Assembly (NCBI GenBank): GCA_028023455.1
Contig: JAQFVV010012405.1
Location: 9,133,923-9,197,922, forward strand
Source of the DNA: Epiperipatus broadwayi
Lineage: Eukaryota > Onychophora > Udeonychophora > Euonychophora > Peripatidae
Direction of reading: 5' to 3'
DNA length: 64,000 nt
Shown: positions 1 to 11,489 of the stretch, piece after piece
How the letters are laid out: every line of letters begins with the position of its first letter
Position numbering within the stretch: position 1 is the first letter of the stretch
Notes under the pieces: model-generated
Database searches by the model: none
What the model saw: the letters and a program-made list of their open reading frames with translations, nothing else
Told to the model about the DNA's origin: nothing
Position numbers and translations under genes: made by a program

Positions 1-369
1 CTTATCGCGTCTTTCCCTGGTTCACCACATCCACCCAACTATATCCACAACTTAATTAAATAATCTATGTGTATATTCAAAACCTATGAAATATATAAAA
101 ATGGTATTCTAAGCTGTATCACAGTATTAGGTTATGATGGGGCTGGTGAGTATTTTAAATTCATTTAATGCATGACTGGGGCTGAGTTTGAATCTGTAGA
201 ATCCTTGTTTTACCCTGATCACCGGGACCGAGGGAAAATGATTATTATTAGTAGCATCAGAAGCGTTGGTCAGATAGTGGAGGTTTTGGAGCACTGGAAA
301 ATAGGTTAAAGCTTAGTACTGTTACGGGACTATCATATCCCAAACATGCTGGGTTCGAAGTACTTTTGC
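1..369. other. AT-rich sequence, nothing recognised
   Basis: No coding, RNA or repeat signal that I can support. The stretch ends at a short tandem duplication. Confidence 0.5.
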
Positions 370-427
370 TAGGTCTCTGAATCTTGTTGGCTGATCACTA
401 GGTCTCTGAATCTTGTTGGCTGATCAC
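370..427. repeat. Tandem duplication, 2 x 29 bp
   Basis: Two identical adjacent 29-bp units (370-398 and 399-427), each containing TCTCTGAATCTTGTTGGCTG. Perfect identity points to a recent local duplication, for example by slippage. No coding context. Confidence 0.9.
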
Positions 428-2095
428 ATGATTCTGACTGTTACAATATGATGTAGTTATTTTTCCTAATTCACTGTATAGAAATAAGACTTGGACACTC
501 TACTGATACAATATAAAATATTATGTAATGCATAATAATATCTTTATTAATGAGAATGATACAGATTATTGCAAGATCATTAAAAATGAGTACCTAGAGA
601 CTATCTTGGGAACATTAACTTGCATTAGAACAGGTAATGTTTACTTTGACAATGAATACAATTTTATTCGTGTCTAATTTTCCCTTCTATATAAATTCTT
701 AGATTATAGGCAAGAAAACACACATTTTATATGCAGGATAGTTAGATTTGAGTTTCTGTGAGATTTTAATATTATTTATGTTGTACAGTTAATATGTATC
801 GTATATTAACACTCAAAGAGGGAGTTAGATAGAGATTGATAAAAAGCAAAAAATATATAAGTTAACAGAAAAGAATGTATTTAACATTCGATATTATATA
901 TTAATAATTCTTAACTCTATTCTTTTTGACCACCCAGAAAATAAAATGTAATTAAAAGATAGAGATTAAAACTAAATACCTATAATTGATAAAATGAATG
1001 TTTTATCCCTGAAGACCGTTTTTTAAAGTTAAAGATGGCCAACAGAAATATTGGATTATAATGAAACAATTAGAGGACAAATTAGTTTTAATCTTATTAA
1101 AAAAATAAGGAATATATACGAATAATTATCTTTTGTATTATATTTTCTTTGTGTAAAGTACACATTTCACTTTGTGGTTGAAAAGTATTTTTGTTTTGCA
1201 GATAGGAATGTGTACTATATATAAAATAAATAAAAAATATCTGTTTGGTTGTCTACTTTATTTTAAAATAAATAAAAGAAAAATAGATATAATAACTATT
1301 CCATGGAATTAAATACCCATTGAAATAAAACTATAAAGAAAAGCTGTGATAAAATAAATGCACAAGGGATAACAGGAGGATTTATTAAGGAATCCACATT
1401 TTAATAAAATAAAGATATTATTGAGAAGAAAAGCACACAGCTGAAAACTTTCCAGTGTTAAGCTATCTATGGTGAAGTTATGCACCAATTGATTGAGAGT
1501 TCAGTTGCCATACTAATTGAGATTGACATGATTAACAATATAGAAGCCCATACATATTCCAGAGAAATGATCCATATGCATGACTAAAACCAGTGTATAT
1601 GTCTGTGGATGCTTTCCTCAGAATCCTAATGCTGAAATGATGCTTTAAGCCAAATCATTAGATGTATATCATGCTTAATGCCCAGAACAAGCTGATAGAA
1701 GAATGAATTCCTGAATACGATAAGTGCTCATTCAATAACCGGTTGTGGACCAAATAATAGAATAATTGTAACTTTAAAACCCATAGCCATGGTTACACTA
1801 TGAACTGACTTCATAAAAATCCACTGGTAAATTTTGAGAAATGAATCCTTCTTTATCTGTTACTTTTTATCAAACATAAATTTAAAATAAATTAATCATA
1901 ATCTTGCTAATGAACTACTTTAAAGAACTTTAAATATTACTCTCTGTGATATAATTTAATAATTTCATATGATATATGTTTTATCTGAAGGTTTGTGATG
2001 ATGATATTATTAGATGTGATATGTCAGACTATTTCCATAATCTATGAGTGAATGTTGAATGTATAGAAAAATTTTAAACTTTATTTAAACTTTCC
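428..2095. other. AT-rich stretch without recognisable features
   Basis: About 1.7 kb with no open frame above background, no RNA gene and no repeat shared with the rest of the window that I could see. Probably intronic or intergenic. Confidence 0.5.
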
Positions 2096-2099
2096 AAAT

Positions 2100-2648
2100 A
2101 CAAACAACTTGTTAGTAATAACACACAAATAGATAACACAGGTTAGTAATTACACAATGTTTCGAGTAGTATTATTCTCCACTCTTCTTCAGGTGTTGCT
2201 GGCCCACATGCACAGTTCAACTTCTATGTGAATATTGTCACTGTGCATATAGGTCAGCAACACCTGAAGAAGAGTGGAGAATAATACTACTTGAAACATT
2301 GCGTAATTACTAAGCTGTGTTGTATTATATTCAAAGATCAGCCTTTCAAGCTAATTGTGCATGCGTCTTCTGTGAATGTTAAATAATAAATGAATACTTC
2401 ACTCTACAATACAAGATATAGTACTTATGCAGGAATAAAAGGAATCCTCTTATTCCTATGACTCAAATTCTTTTATATGAGCAAATCTGAAGTACTGTTG
2501 AGTAAAGCGTGAGAGTATGAAGACGCATGCACAATTAGCTTGAAAGGCTGATCTTTGAATGTAATACAATTGTATGCATAGCGTCATATAAAAATAAATG
2601 CTTAATCTGTGTTGTCTATTTGTGTGTTATTACCACAATTGGTTGTTT
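2100..2648. repeat. Nested inverted-repeat (foldback) element cluster
   Basis: Three palindromes are nested here. The outer arms lie at about 2103-2145 and 2608-2646 and share the core ACACACAAATAGAYAACACA. An inner pair lies at about 2137-2206 and 2252-2323; its loop is itself palindromic (ATGCACAG ... CTGTGCAT). A third pair lies at about 2321-2372 and 2518-2570, around GCATGCGTCTTC. The arm sequence CTGAAGA ... GAAACATTG resembles the conserved ends of Penelope-like elements, which often sit in inverted arrangement. That assignment is inference; the palindromes themselves are directly visible. Confidence 0.8.
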
Positions 2649-2649
2649 T

Positions 2650-3895
2650 AAATATATTAACTACATATGTGTATAAATAGAGATATAAATGTGCGATCAT
2701 ATATGTCAAAATTCCTCTGAACAGAAAACAAGGGGAGATCAGGTTCAATATATAGCGATTACAAAATATCTCCATTTTCAGTATGTTTACATAATATTTT
2801 AAGCTGTAATTTTTTTAACATTATGTATTAATGAAGATGTTGATCATTCACAAAATTATTAAAAATGAGTACTTAATGACTCTGCCTTTGGAAAATTAAG
2901 TTGACTTATTTCAATACAACATTATTTATATATATATACTGAAAAAATATTTCCATGCTTATCACTAATAAACTTTCCTTCTGGATGGAGTGCAGGCAAT
3001 GTGAATATGGATCTCATTTAACTGCTTCAAAATTAGATGTGAATTTTGCAAGATTTTAACTTTATATATATCCATGGCAGAGATCTTCACTTTCAATACA
3101 TTTAATGTATTTCTATATTATATTTAATATTTTCATGATTATAGGATGCAAATAAAGTCTTTTTTATGTTTAAACCATATATTATTTTGTTTGTTCTGAC
3201 ATTATGATGAAATATCATTTATCATTGTAAAATTTATGATCTTAACGAAGAACTGTTAGTTTTTAAGTAATAAGAAGATCGAGAATGAGTGTAAAGTGAA
3301 GACAATCATTCGTACACATATTTGATAGTTGATTATTCAGAATAGATGGATTAACAAAATTTTTCATTTCCTTTAGTTTCACAATTAATTGTTTCAACTT
3401 GATTTTAGAAAAAATAGCTAAAATAAGTAGTCTCCATAATTTTGGAATACACTGTGGTTAGTCAGATTTATTTGAAACACTCAGTCTCTTTAATATTTCT
3501 GTAGATCCTCTCATGGTTTGCAGATCGTACTTTTCCAAATTAACAAGTATTTTAGCATTATCAAAATCAAGAGTGTGACTAATTTCTAAAAAGTGTAAAA
3601 TAACAGCTGATGTAGTTAACTTTTGATTGAAGACATTTTTATGCGTAATAATTTTGATATTAATTCATCTACATAGTTTCTTGATGTCTGTAACCATAAA
3701 ATTTCATAAACACTTTGGTATACCAAAAGTACTATACAGATAATAGATATATGATAAGCAATATTTTGACTAGAATGTATGTTACATAAACAAATGGTGG
3801 GTCTTAATGCATTTTGTAGCATGTCTAATTTTTAAGGTCATTTTCTGTGACAAATAATAACACTACACATATATTTAAGCTAAATAGACTTTATA
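2650..3895. other. AT-rich stretch without recognisable features
   Basis: Only short spurious open frames and AT-rich sequence. I see no repeat match elsewhere in the window. Confidence 0.45.
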
Positions 3896-3899
3896 TGTA

Positions 3900-4290
3900 A
3901 TAGACAGAGTATGAGCATAAACTTTCACATGACCCACCACTCTGCACACTATCTCATAACACTGATACACCTGAACACACATATGTCGAAAAGATAAATA
4001 ATCACCAATATACGTATTTCATGCTAAACCAGCAATCATCAGTTGGTCCAAATTACCATCTCTACACATATATGCTACAAGTGCTCAGATATATATTAAG
4101 ATAGCAAATCCTCCTACTTTAATGGACAGGCTTCAATGTACTCCACACTCCAACTCTTCAACCGTCCATCAAATTGAAAATCTGATGATGGAACGCTCAA
4201 AGGCCACCCTTAGGCTGAGATTGTTGTCACACCAAGTTGACCTAAAGGTCAATCTGACCCCTCATGTACAGGACATAATCCATTAAATAC
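3900..4290 (-). repeat. Interspersed repeat family B, copy 1
   Basis: About 390 bp closely matching copies at 11490, 28455 and 41303 (same orientation) and at 20035, 21000 and 26215 (opposite). Shared landmarks are CACACATATGTCGAAAAGAT, TGCTAAACCAGCAATCATCA, AAGATAGCAAA, and AATCTGATGATGGAA followed by CTC and AAGGCCACC. On the minus strand one end carries a GAGTTCGAACCCC-like B-box in better copies, so a tRNA-derived SINE origin is possible but unproven. Confidence 0.8.
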
Positions 4291-4323
4291 ATATACAAGG
4301 GATAGGCAGATATCTCTAATATG

Positions 4324-4373
4324 TAATAGATGAAATACACAGGCTTATATAAGCCTGTGTATTTCATCTATTA
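4324..4373. repeat. Perfect 50-bp palindrome
   Basis: Two 25-base arms are exact reverse complements with no spacer; the centre is CTTATATAAG. It can extrude as a cruciform, or fold as a perfect hairpin if transcribed. It sits between a family B copy and a family A cluster, at the edge of neither. Confidence 0.95.
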
Positions 4374-4648
4374 AATAGAATTTATAAATGTACTAGAACA
4401 TTAAAAATCTGCCAGCTGCACCAGCCTGAACTTTATATATATATACAACATTTCAGATTATTTATTCTGTGCATAAATCAAAATAACAGACAAAATTCAC
4501 TCTTGTTTAAAATTATGTCAATGAACTAAGTTTAAACAAGGCAGAAAAACTCTCCATACAGTACTGCCACCCTGTGCCAACCAGAGTAATCAATGGATGC
4601 CAGAAGGCTTGTGCATAAAATCCCTATCTAATGCCTATTCATCCAATA

Positions 4649-4690
4649 TCCCCAGACTAGTTTCTGGCTTGTAGCCTTCGTCAGTGAGAA
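4649..4690 (-). ncRNA. Hammerhead ribozyme-like motif, family A copy
   Basis: Read on the minus strand: stem I TTCTCA / TGGGGA (6 bp with G-U pairs), core CTGACGA at 4684-4678, stem II GGCT-ACA-AGCC (4 bp), core GAAA at 4664-4661, 2-bp stem III (A-U, C-G) closing a TA loop, then the cleavage triplet GTC at 4657-4655. CTGANGA and GAAA are the invariant hammerhead boxes. The first stem II position is A opposite A instead of the usual G-C, so activity is uncertain. Confidence 0.6.
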
Positions 4691-5217
4691 ACTTTGGATC
4701 TGAGAGCACTGCATCTAGATCTTAGGATCTAATGCAACCCTCCAGAAGCCACCTTTTATCTCTACTTAACTACAAAACTATGAGAATGAAATTGAAAACA
4801 CAATAATATTTTCAATCTAAGCTCATTGGCTTAGATAGTCATATGAGTCTCAACTCAGTTCAGCACCCATACATTTTGGTGTATTTGGCTCTTTAACAAC
4901 CATAGCCACCACTATCCTATTAGGCAGTATTGGTGTTAAACCACTAAACATCACATGATCACCATCTAGTAGTGATACCTTGTGCTAACCAGAGCAATCA
5001 ATGGATGCCAGTTAGCACAAGGTGGCACTACTATATGGAGAGTCTTTGCCTGTTTACTAACAGATATGTGCTAGCATGAGATGGTGATCATGTGATGTTT
5101 AATGATTACCATCTCTTATATTAGCACATAATTGTTATTGAACAAGGCAGAAAAACTCTCCATACAGTAGTGCCACCCTGTGCCAACAAGATCTAGGTGC
5201 AGTGCTCTCAGATCCAA

Positions 5218-5259
5218 AGCTCACTGATGAAGGCCATAAGCCAGAAACTAGTCTGGGGA
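5218..5259 (+). ncRNA. Hammerhead ribozyme-like motif, family A copy
   Basis: CTGATGA at 5224-5230, GAAA at 5244-5247, C then TA loop, GTC at 5251-5253. Stem II is GGC / GCC around a CATAA loop. Stem I has only 4 pairs here because the outer two positions (AG before CTCA) mismatch. Probably a weakened copy. Confidence 0.5.
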
Positions 5260-5434
5260 TATTGGATGAGTAGGCATTAGATAGGGACTTTATGCACAAG
5301 CCTTCTGGCATTCATTGATTACTCTGGTTGGCACAGGGTGGCACTACTGTATGGAGAGTTTTTCTGCCTTGTTTAATAACAATTATGTGCTAGTATAAGA
5401 GATGGTGATCATGTGATGTTTAGTGGTTGAAATG

Positions 5435-5774
5435 TTTGAATACCAATAAAGCTATATTTTCATAATTTATTAACATTTACATAACTCAGCAGGAGGTACA
5501 GTTACTTCTGTTTCAATTATGATTATTTATTATTATATATAAATATCTTAAATGATATAATTGTTTTACATTTGTTTGATAAAACATGTGATGCAAGATA
5601 GAGCCATGTACAGACTCATTTGTAAATTATATGAATTGTAAAATAAGATCATAATTGTTATGTCATGAATATTATGAGTTAAATGTTAGATTACTGATTT
5701 AAAGAAAACACACATTATGCATTTACACTTTCAAAACAAATAGAACATATAAAGTTTATGTAGCTATTTTAGGG
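5435..5774. other. AT-rich stretch, nothing recognised
   Basis: No supportable feature. Confidence 0.4.
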
Positions 5775-6005
5775 TGATTATCAGATATACAAACTTTTGA
5801 GGACACATGTTAAAGCTGTTTTACTAAAAATAGAGAGTAGATCTATATGTTGAACTAAATATTTCCATGGATTGTTATTATAATAAAGAATAGAAATGAT
5901 ATTATATCCATGTAAACAAAGATAACTTTTAGTTTTTGATGTTGCTAAGAAACTATCATTTACTATTATCTGCCAATCCCTGAGGCTAAACAAGTGTTCT
6001 TATTA
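5775..6005 (+). repeat. Interspersed repeat family D, copy
   Basis: Matches 39165-39445 (same strand) and 44222-44390 (opposite). Landmarks: CATGGATTGTTATTATAA, AAGAATAGAAATGA, TCCATGTAAACAAA, AAACTATCA and CCTGAGGCTAAACAAG. A minus-strand open frame over this repeat is incidental. Class unknown. Confidence 0.7.
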
Positions 6006-7900
6006 ACCTATAATAGATTTTTCGGTTGAGTTTTTTGGTGAAGTATAGAATTATTAAAATCTGTCTATTATTTATTTACAATTATTATAACTTCAATTAT
6101 TGTTTACAATTCACACATACATATATCAATCAAGATAAGTTTGACATTAACTAAAAATGAATAAAGAACAGAGAAGGAAAAATTTCTAAGGTCCACACCA
6201 TAATTTTTTGTCATTATATTATCCACAAAGTAAACAAAAATTGGATGTACAGTCCATTAACACTTATAAGCATGATGACAAGTTTACTGAATTAAAAACA
6301 TATTATTCATTAATATTATTGGATCTCTTTTTATAAAGATAACTCCATATATAATTTTTATCTTGTAATTCTTGATCTATGCTTAGACAATAGTTTTATT
6401 GAAGAGTTTGTTATAATTAAATGCTAATACATTTTAAGTATCTATTGTTTTGTTAGTTTCTTTTCTAAAAAGGTTAAAAATTAATATAAATCACTTGGTT
6501 ATGGTATTTTATATATATATATATAATACATTTTAAAAATAATTTCATGGTTATTTAGGGTTGTTGCAATTCTTGCAATAAAATGTTGACAAACTAATTG
6601 TGGATGTATAAAATCTTATTATTAATAAGTTTAATGTTTGTTATCAAAGCATACAATTGAGAATCATTCTCACATTTCAATAATTATATTGGCTTGCTTT
6701 CTCATCTATATTAAGAGGTCTCCATTTGTTATATGCTAAATCTTTTGTAACCTATATAAATAACAAAATATATATTACAACATTAACTACTTAATTCTAA
6801 ATACAGTATAATCTTCCTTATTTTTTCAATATAAATTATGCCTTCTTACATAATAATGGGCCAACACAACATCAGATTTCTTGTTGTCATCTCATAATGT
6901 GCTTTTGAAAAGATAACCTATCCTCTCGGACATTTATAAACTATTCTTTTTATTGGTAACACTCTAGCCAAGTCCCAAAATCTATACATTTATAATCATT
7001 ATTAAAATTCCTTTTCAACCTTCTGCATTGTTCAATATTAATCAAGTATTATGTCATAAATTGGTTAAAGCTAAACCTTGATCCCACATGTCTTATGTAA
7101 CAGATATCCAGAAGAGATGCTATACATTTTTCAAATGCTTATACTTTGTATTTCTTTTCATAGTTTGTATTCTACTTGTGTTCCTTGAGTGCAATTGTTT
7201 CAAAAACATACAAAACATTTTCAGATCTAACTTGCACACCCAGAACCATGTGGTTTGAATTTTTTCCATTATATTTGACAATAAAAAAAAACACTCAAAG
7301 GAAAAGTGATTTAATACCTATTTCCTTAATATTTTCCTAGGAATATCATGAACAGTACTTGTGATGCTACAATTTTTTCAGGAGCATAATAAGATAATAA
7401 AAACTGTTTCTTAAAACTATTAGCAAATTAAGACTTAAAATGAACATTCAATATAATTTTTCATTTGAAAGGTGTATAAATTACAAAAATTTTCAAAAAA
7501 AGATAGCACTTAAAATATTTATAACTGTGTAAGTAAATGTGATATCAAAGTTATTTTATTTATTGGCTAAGATAGTTTTTGGAATTATTAATATGTGGCA
7601 TTGGATAACATATAACATGATACACAATTGAAAGTTATAAATTTATCATACTTAAAATATGTACTTTCACATGTAAAAATGTAAATATATTAATACTTGT
7701 AAATATTCTATTTGTCAATAAAAATGATAGTCATTACCTAATAAAAAAATAACCGTACTATGTACTAGAAATAAATAGTTTTATCAGTTATATTTTTGAA
7801 TTAGAATACATTTAAAATCTTGTCAGTCTATCTTTCTAAAAACAACTTATTCTCATATTAATTACATAGTTTGCATTATAGATTGTACAGTTTCATTTAG
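6006..7900. other. AT-rich stretch without recognisable features
   Basis: Short (TA)n run near 6513 and homopolymer A runs. No gene, RNA or shared repeat that I can support. Confidence 0.45.
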
Positions 7901-7904
7901 TAGG

Positions 7905-8286
7905 AACATTGTGTGACACCACTAAAGAGCCAAAGACACCAAAATGTATGGATACTGAACTGAGTTCAGACCCATATGACTATATAAGCTATTGAGCTTA
8001 GATTAAAAATATTATTATGTTTTCAATTTCATTGTCATAGTTTTGTAGTTAAGTAGAGATAAAAGATGAATGCTGGAGGGTTGCATTAGATCCTAAGATC
8101 TATGTGCAGTGCTCTCAGTTCCAAGGCTCCTCACTGATGAAGGCCACAAGCCAGAAACTAGTCTGGGAATATTGGATGAATAGGCACTAGATGGGAATTT
8201 TATGAACAAGCCTTCTGGCATCCATTGATTACTCTGGTTGGCACAGGGTGACACTACTGTATGGAGAGTTTTGCCTATTTAATAAC
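7905..8286 (+). repeat. Repeat family A, near full-length copy
   Basis: Begins at CACTAAAGAGCCAAAGACAC and runs through the palindromic CTGAACTGAGTTCAG, an ATATAAGC motif, GGAGGGTTGCATTAGATCC, the hammerhead-like core, GCATCCATTGATTACTCTGG and ACTACTGTATGGAGAGTTTT. It is one of the longest single copies and a good reference for the family. Confidence 0.85.
8128..8169 (+). ncRNA. Hammerhead ribozyme-like motif, family A copy
   Basis: Stem I TCCTCA / TGGGAA (5 of 6 pairs), CTGATGA at 8134-8140, stem II GGC-CACAA-GCC, GAAA at 8154-8157, TA loop, GTC at 8161-8163. All invariant core positions are intact; the A-A mismatch at the base of stem II is present, as in all copies. Confidence 0.55.
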
Positions 8287-8289
8287 ATT

Positions 8290-9424
8290 GGGTGAGCGTG
8301 GTATAAATGACGAATGTTGATCAGTCAATATGTTATGTGGAGATTTAAATATTTGATAGGCTCCAGTTCATTTTGCCAAGCAAAGAGTGTTTGCAGAATG
8401 CATGCATAGCAATATGTGATGATCTGATTGCTTTCACTAATGGATGGTTATGATATGATGAATTTAAATAATGGATGTATAGAGGGGAAAATATTGATAA
8501 ATATTTCCCAACATTTTATTTCCCTTTGAGCTTTGTAGAGTGTGCTTCAATGCTGTGAATAACATTCCACACACAGATCAAACAACCATATCTATCATTG
8601 TGAAGCTTGTTGGTGATCATATTGAAATTAAAAGTGGAATGACATTCAGAAGTGAAATTGATAAAGCTTTATTGTATGGAATGAATTTGTAGAAATTGAG
8701 TAACAGTTTGGAACTCTTTGTTGTTATTAAACTTTCAATTGCTGATTGTGAGAATTTAAGCAGTTTTTCATTCTTGCTTTATCCTCTAGTGAGAAATAAG
8801 TGGATACTCATTTACTAATCATTTGTGAATGGTTAGCTAGATTGGTTATATGCTAGCTGTCAGAAAGAAAACCCTATGCTTATCAAGTTCACTCCTCTTA
8901 GATTTGAATTCAGATTACAGACAGTAGCACTTGGTTATACAAGTAAATATAATTAACTCAAACCCTAAAATTTGAACAAGTGAAATAAGAGTTAGCTTTT
9001 AGTTTTTATTTCCACTGATGATAATAAGTGCATGCATTTTATTTAAATGATTAAACAATTACTTTGATTTGTCAGGCCAATAGACTAAATTGTGAATGTG
9101 CCATCAGTATAATTTAAGCAAAAATGTGTTTAAAATAAAAAAAAAAAATCATTGGCATGACAAACTATAACTATTGGTGATCAAAGTTTCCATTGAACTT
9201 GCTATTTACTTAATGAGATAATTATATCTATTAGGGACAGACATATACACTTATGGATGTTTTAATTGTATTATTAAGACAATATCCAACTTTTATCATT
9301 CTATTTGAAAACAATTTCTTTAAGCAAGAATAATCATTGAATATCAGATATTGTAATGCTAAACAAATCTTCCAGATTAATTTTAGGATATTAGGTTTTG
9401 TCAATGGAATTGCTGAGTGCATAT
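8290..9424. other. AT-rich stretch without recognisable features
   Basis: No coding or structured-RNA evidence. A short minus-strand open frame near 9231-9422 has no recognisable similarity and no splice context. Confidence 0.4.
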
Positions 9425-9895
9425 TTGATGCCTTGTTTATGGAAAAGTCATGTTGTGCTCACTTTTGGTAGAGTCACGTGGTGCCTAGTTTTTGGTAGTT
9501 GTGTAATGCTTTGTTTTTGGTAGAGTCATGAGATGCGCTTATTTTTGGCAAATTTATGTCATGCTTTATTTTTGCTTGTCATGTAATAATTTTTTTTTTT
9601 TGCTGTCATGTGATGCTTTGTTTATGGTAATCACGTGATTCTTTGTTTTTGGCAATCATGCGATGCTTTATTTTTAGGAGTGTCATATGATAACTTTAAA
9701 TTTGGTACTCATGTAATGCTTTGACTTTGGTAGAGTCATGTGATGTTTTGTTTTTAAAAAAGCATTGTGATTTATTTTTTTTGGCCATCATGTAATGTTT
9801 TATTTTTGGAAAAGGCATGTGACATTTTGTTTACTGCAGAACCATTTGACGATATGTTTTTGGCAAAATCATCTAATGCTCTGTGTTCAGCCGAG
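9425..9895. repeat. Diverged minisatellite, unit about 30 bp
   Basis: About 14 imperfect units built on TCATGTGATGCTTTG followed by TTTTTGG and a variable GYAGAG spacer. Units differ by substitutions and small indels, so the array is old. No open frame runs through it. Confidence 0.8.
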
Positions 9896-10502
9896 TTCGG
9901 CAAAGAATCCGTTTAATAAGCGCTTGCTGAAAACATATCTGAATTAATGTCCGACTGATAAAAACTTTATGTGGTCAATTAAAAAGCTCTCGCAAATATT
10001 TTTTTATAGTTTATACTTATTGTAAAAGTGAGTTTATTTACTATATACCTGTTTGTTTATTTACTTAATTCAGAATCTATATCAACTAAAGAACTGTCTA
10101 GTTTTAATCGTATTTTTTAAAAATTTATACAATTAACACTTACAAATGTCAACTTTTGCGATCTCTTCTCTATTTGTTACTTTATTCTATATACACATTT
10201 TAAAACTTTATATATTACTTATATATAATGTATAAAAGTAACAAAAAACCTCTATTGAATTTCTTGGTTGTTTATAGAATTTTTCCTTTCATTCATTGTT
10301 ATAACATTTCAAACAGAGTGATTTATTTTGCCAAGTAAATAAAGATACATCCTCGTTTAAAAACCGTAACATAAAATAATTCTGTTTGATATTTTCTACG
10401 CATATTGTATGGAAATATCAAGCAAAAAGTGTTTTGAATTGCAGCGTGTGTCTTTTGAAATTATTTGTTTTGAACTGACTCACAGTGGCGTGCACTACTT
10501 AC
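9896..10502. other. Non-coding flank of the exon candidate
   Basis: AT-rich; contains the splice donor of the neighbouring minus-strand exon at its right edge and otherwise nothing recognisable. It would be intron on the minus strand. Confidence 0.4.
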
Positions 10503-10668
10503 CTGCTTAGCATGAATAATGCTATCAAATAATGTCAATTTCCGTTGCTTTCTTCGGAATTTGGACAGAGCATTCATATTTGAAAACTGAATTTTATGTA
10601 ACTTTACACTTGTCTGCGGGATTGATGGGTTTAAAGGATCACTGTAGATTGTATTAAAGGGACGCCAT
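10503..10668 (-). CDS. Candidate internal coding exon, unknown gene
   Basis: A 166-bp open segment with textbook splice sites on the minus strand. Upstream is a T-rich tract ending TTTAATTTTAG; downstream is AAGCAG followed directly by GTAAGT. One base completes an upstream codon, then 55 codons run without a stop to an in-phase end. The peptide begins WRPFNTIYSDPL and includes SNMNALSKFRRKQRK and LFDSIIHAK; it is basic in its second half and has no membrane segment. Base composition is clearly less AT-rich than its surroundings. I do not recognise the family. The rest of the gene would lie in other exons outside or far across this window. It could also be a fragment of a pseudogene. Confidence 0.6.
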
Positions 10669-10989
10669 CTAAAATTAAATTTCAAGTTAAAAAAAATATT
10701 AATATAAAAAAAAGTGATCATAATAAAGTTATGAAGATGTCAATTTAATCAACACGTAAGCATTAAAAGAAAATAAAGTAACAGTCAACGCTTGCAAAAA
10801 GATATGAGATCAGCGTATAGTTCTTATATATGTCTCATATTCTCGTTCTATTTTGTTTTATCTCACTGTCCTAGACGGAACTCGGACACCACGTATCTCT
10901 CATATCATCATTTACATTATCTAGCAATTGAGTGCCAAATCTTTTATTTTTATTTTAAATTTATATATTGTAATATTTTTACTACCGGT

Positions 10990-11023
10990 ATTTATCTTTC
11001 GGTTGCCCCCCCCCCCCCCCAAT
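10990..11023. repeat. Poly-C run
   Basis: About 16 consecutive C residues (near 11007). Similar runs occur near 12867 and 13405, and a G run near 41646. Low-complexity sequence only. Confidence 0.85.
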
Positions 11024-11080
11024 TAGAATGGCAATATTCATTTACAAATGACTGCTAATAAAGATTATAAAAAGCAAACA

Positions 11081-11136
11081 GTTGCCCGGGTTGCGGGTTC
11101 GCGTCCCGGCCGATGCTATGACACTTTAAAAAAAAA
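11081..11136 (+). mobile_element. 5'-truncated tRNA-derived SINE with TSD
   Basis: A short insertion with a tRNA-type B-box GGTTCGCGTCC (11096-11106), then CCGATGCTATGACA and a 13-A tail. It is flanked by the direct repeat AAAAGCAAACA (about 11070-11080 and 11137-11147), a target-site duplication typical of LINE-mobilised retroposition. The 3' body matches the copy at 33545-33650. Confidence 0.8.
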
Positions 11137-11139
11137 AAA

Positions 11140-11488
11140 AGCAAACAATCAGAGGGTTATAATTTTAAACAGAATAATTAAATCTTAAATTTGAATTTAA
11201 AAATTAGAAATGGGATTTTATATATGTGCACACGCATATACACCCCAAAACAATGTATTACAAAACTGAATTATTTGAATTAATATTTTTTTTTTTATTG
11301 CATGTCATTCTTAAAAAAAATTAACCTATTATTAAAAGAATAAGAGGTTCTAATAAATATCTACCTACCGATTATGCTGAGATCAATATGATGCAAATAA
11401 GAGACACACACATATATAAACATTGATTAGATTTTGTTAAATATAAACGATATAAATCTATTACAATTTAATTTTAATATATAGGGTA
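11140..11488. other. AT-rich stretch, nothing recognised
   Basis: No supportable feature. Confidence 0.4.
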
Positions 11489-11489
11489 T

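Larger units (their letters stand above)
4535..5433. repeat. Repeat family A, inverted compound copy
   Basis: A minus-strand copy (about 4535-4970) is followed by short mosaic pieces and a plus-strand copy (about 5190-5433), forming long inverted arms. Shared family landmarks: AAAACTCTCCATACAGTAGT, GTAATCAATGGATGCCAGAA, the hammerhead-like core, and ATCACATGATCACCAT at the end. Repeated reuse of these segments in 4970-5190 shows several rounds of rearrangement. A TATATAAGC-like motif occurs inside the family unit in other copies. Confidence 0.85.

Noticed and set aside
10792-11058. 88-codon open frame (plus)
   Set aside because: Includes a poly-C run read as poly-Pro; no splice sites or similarity.
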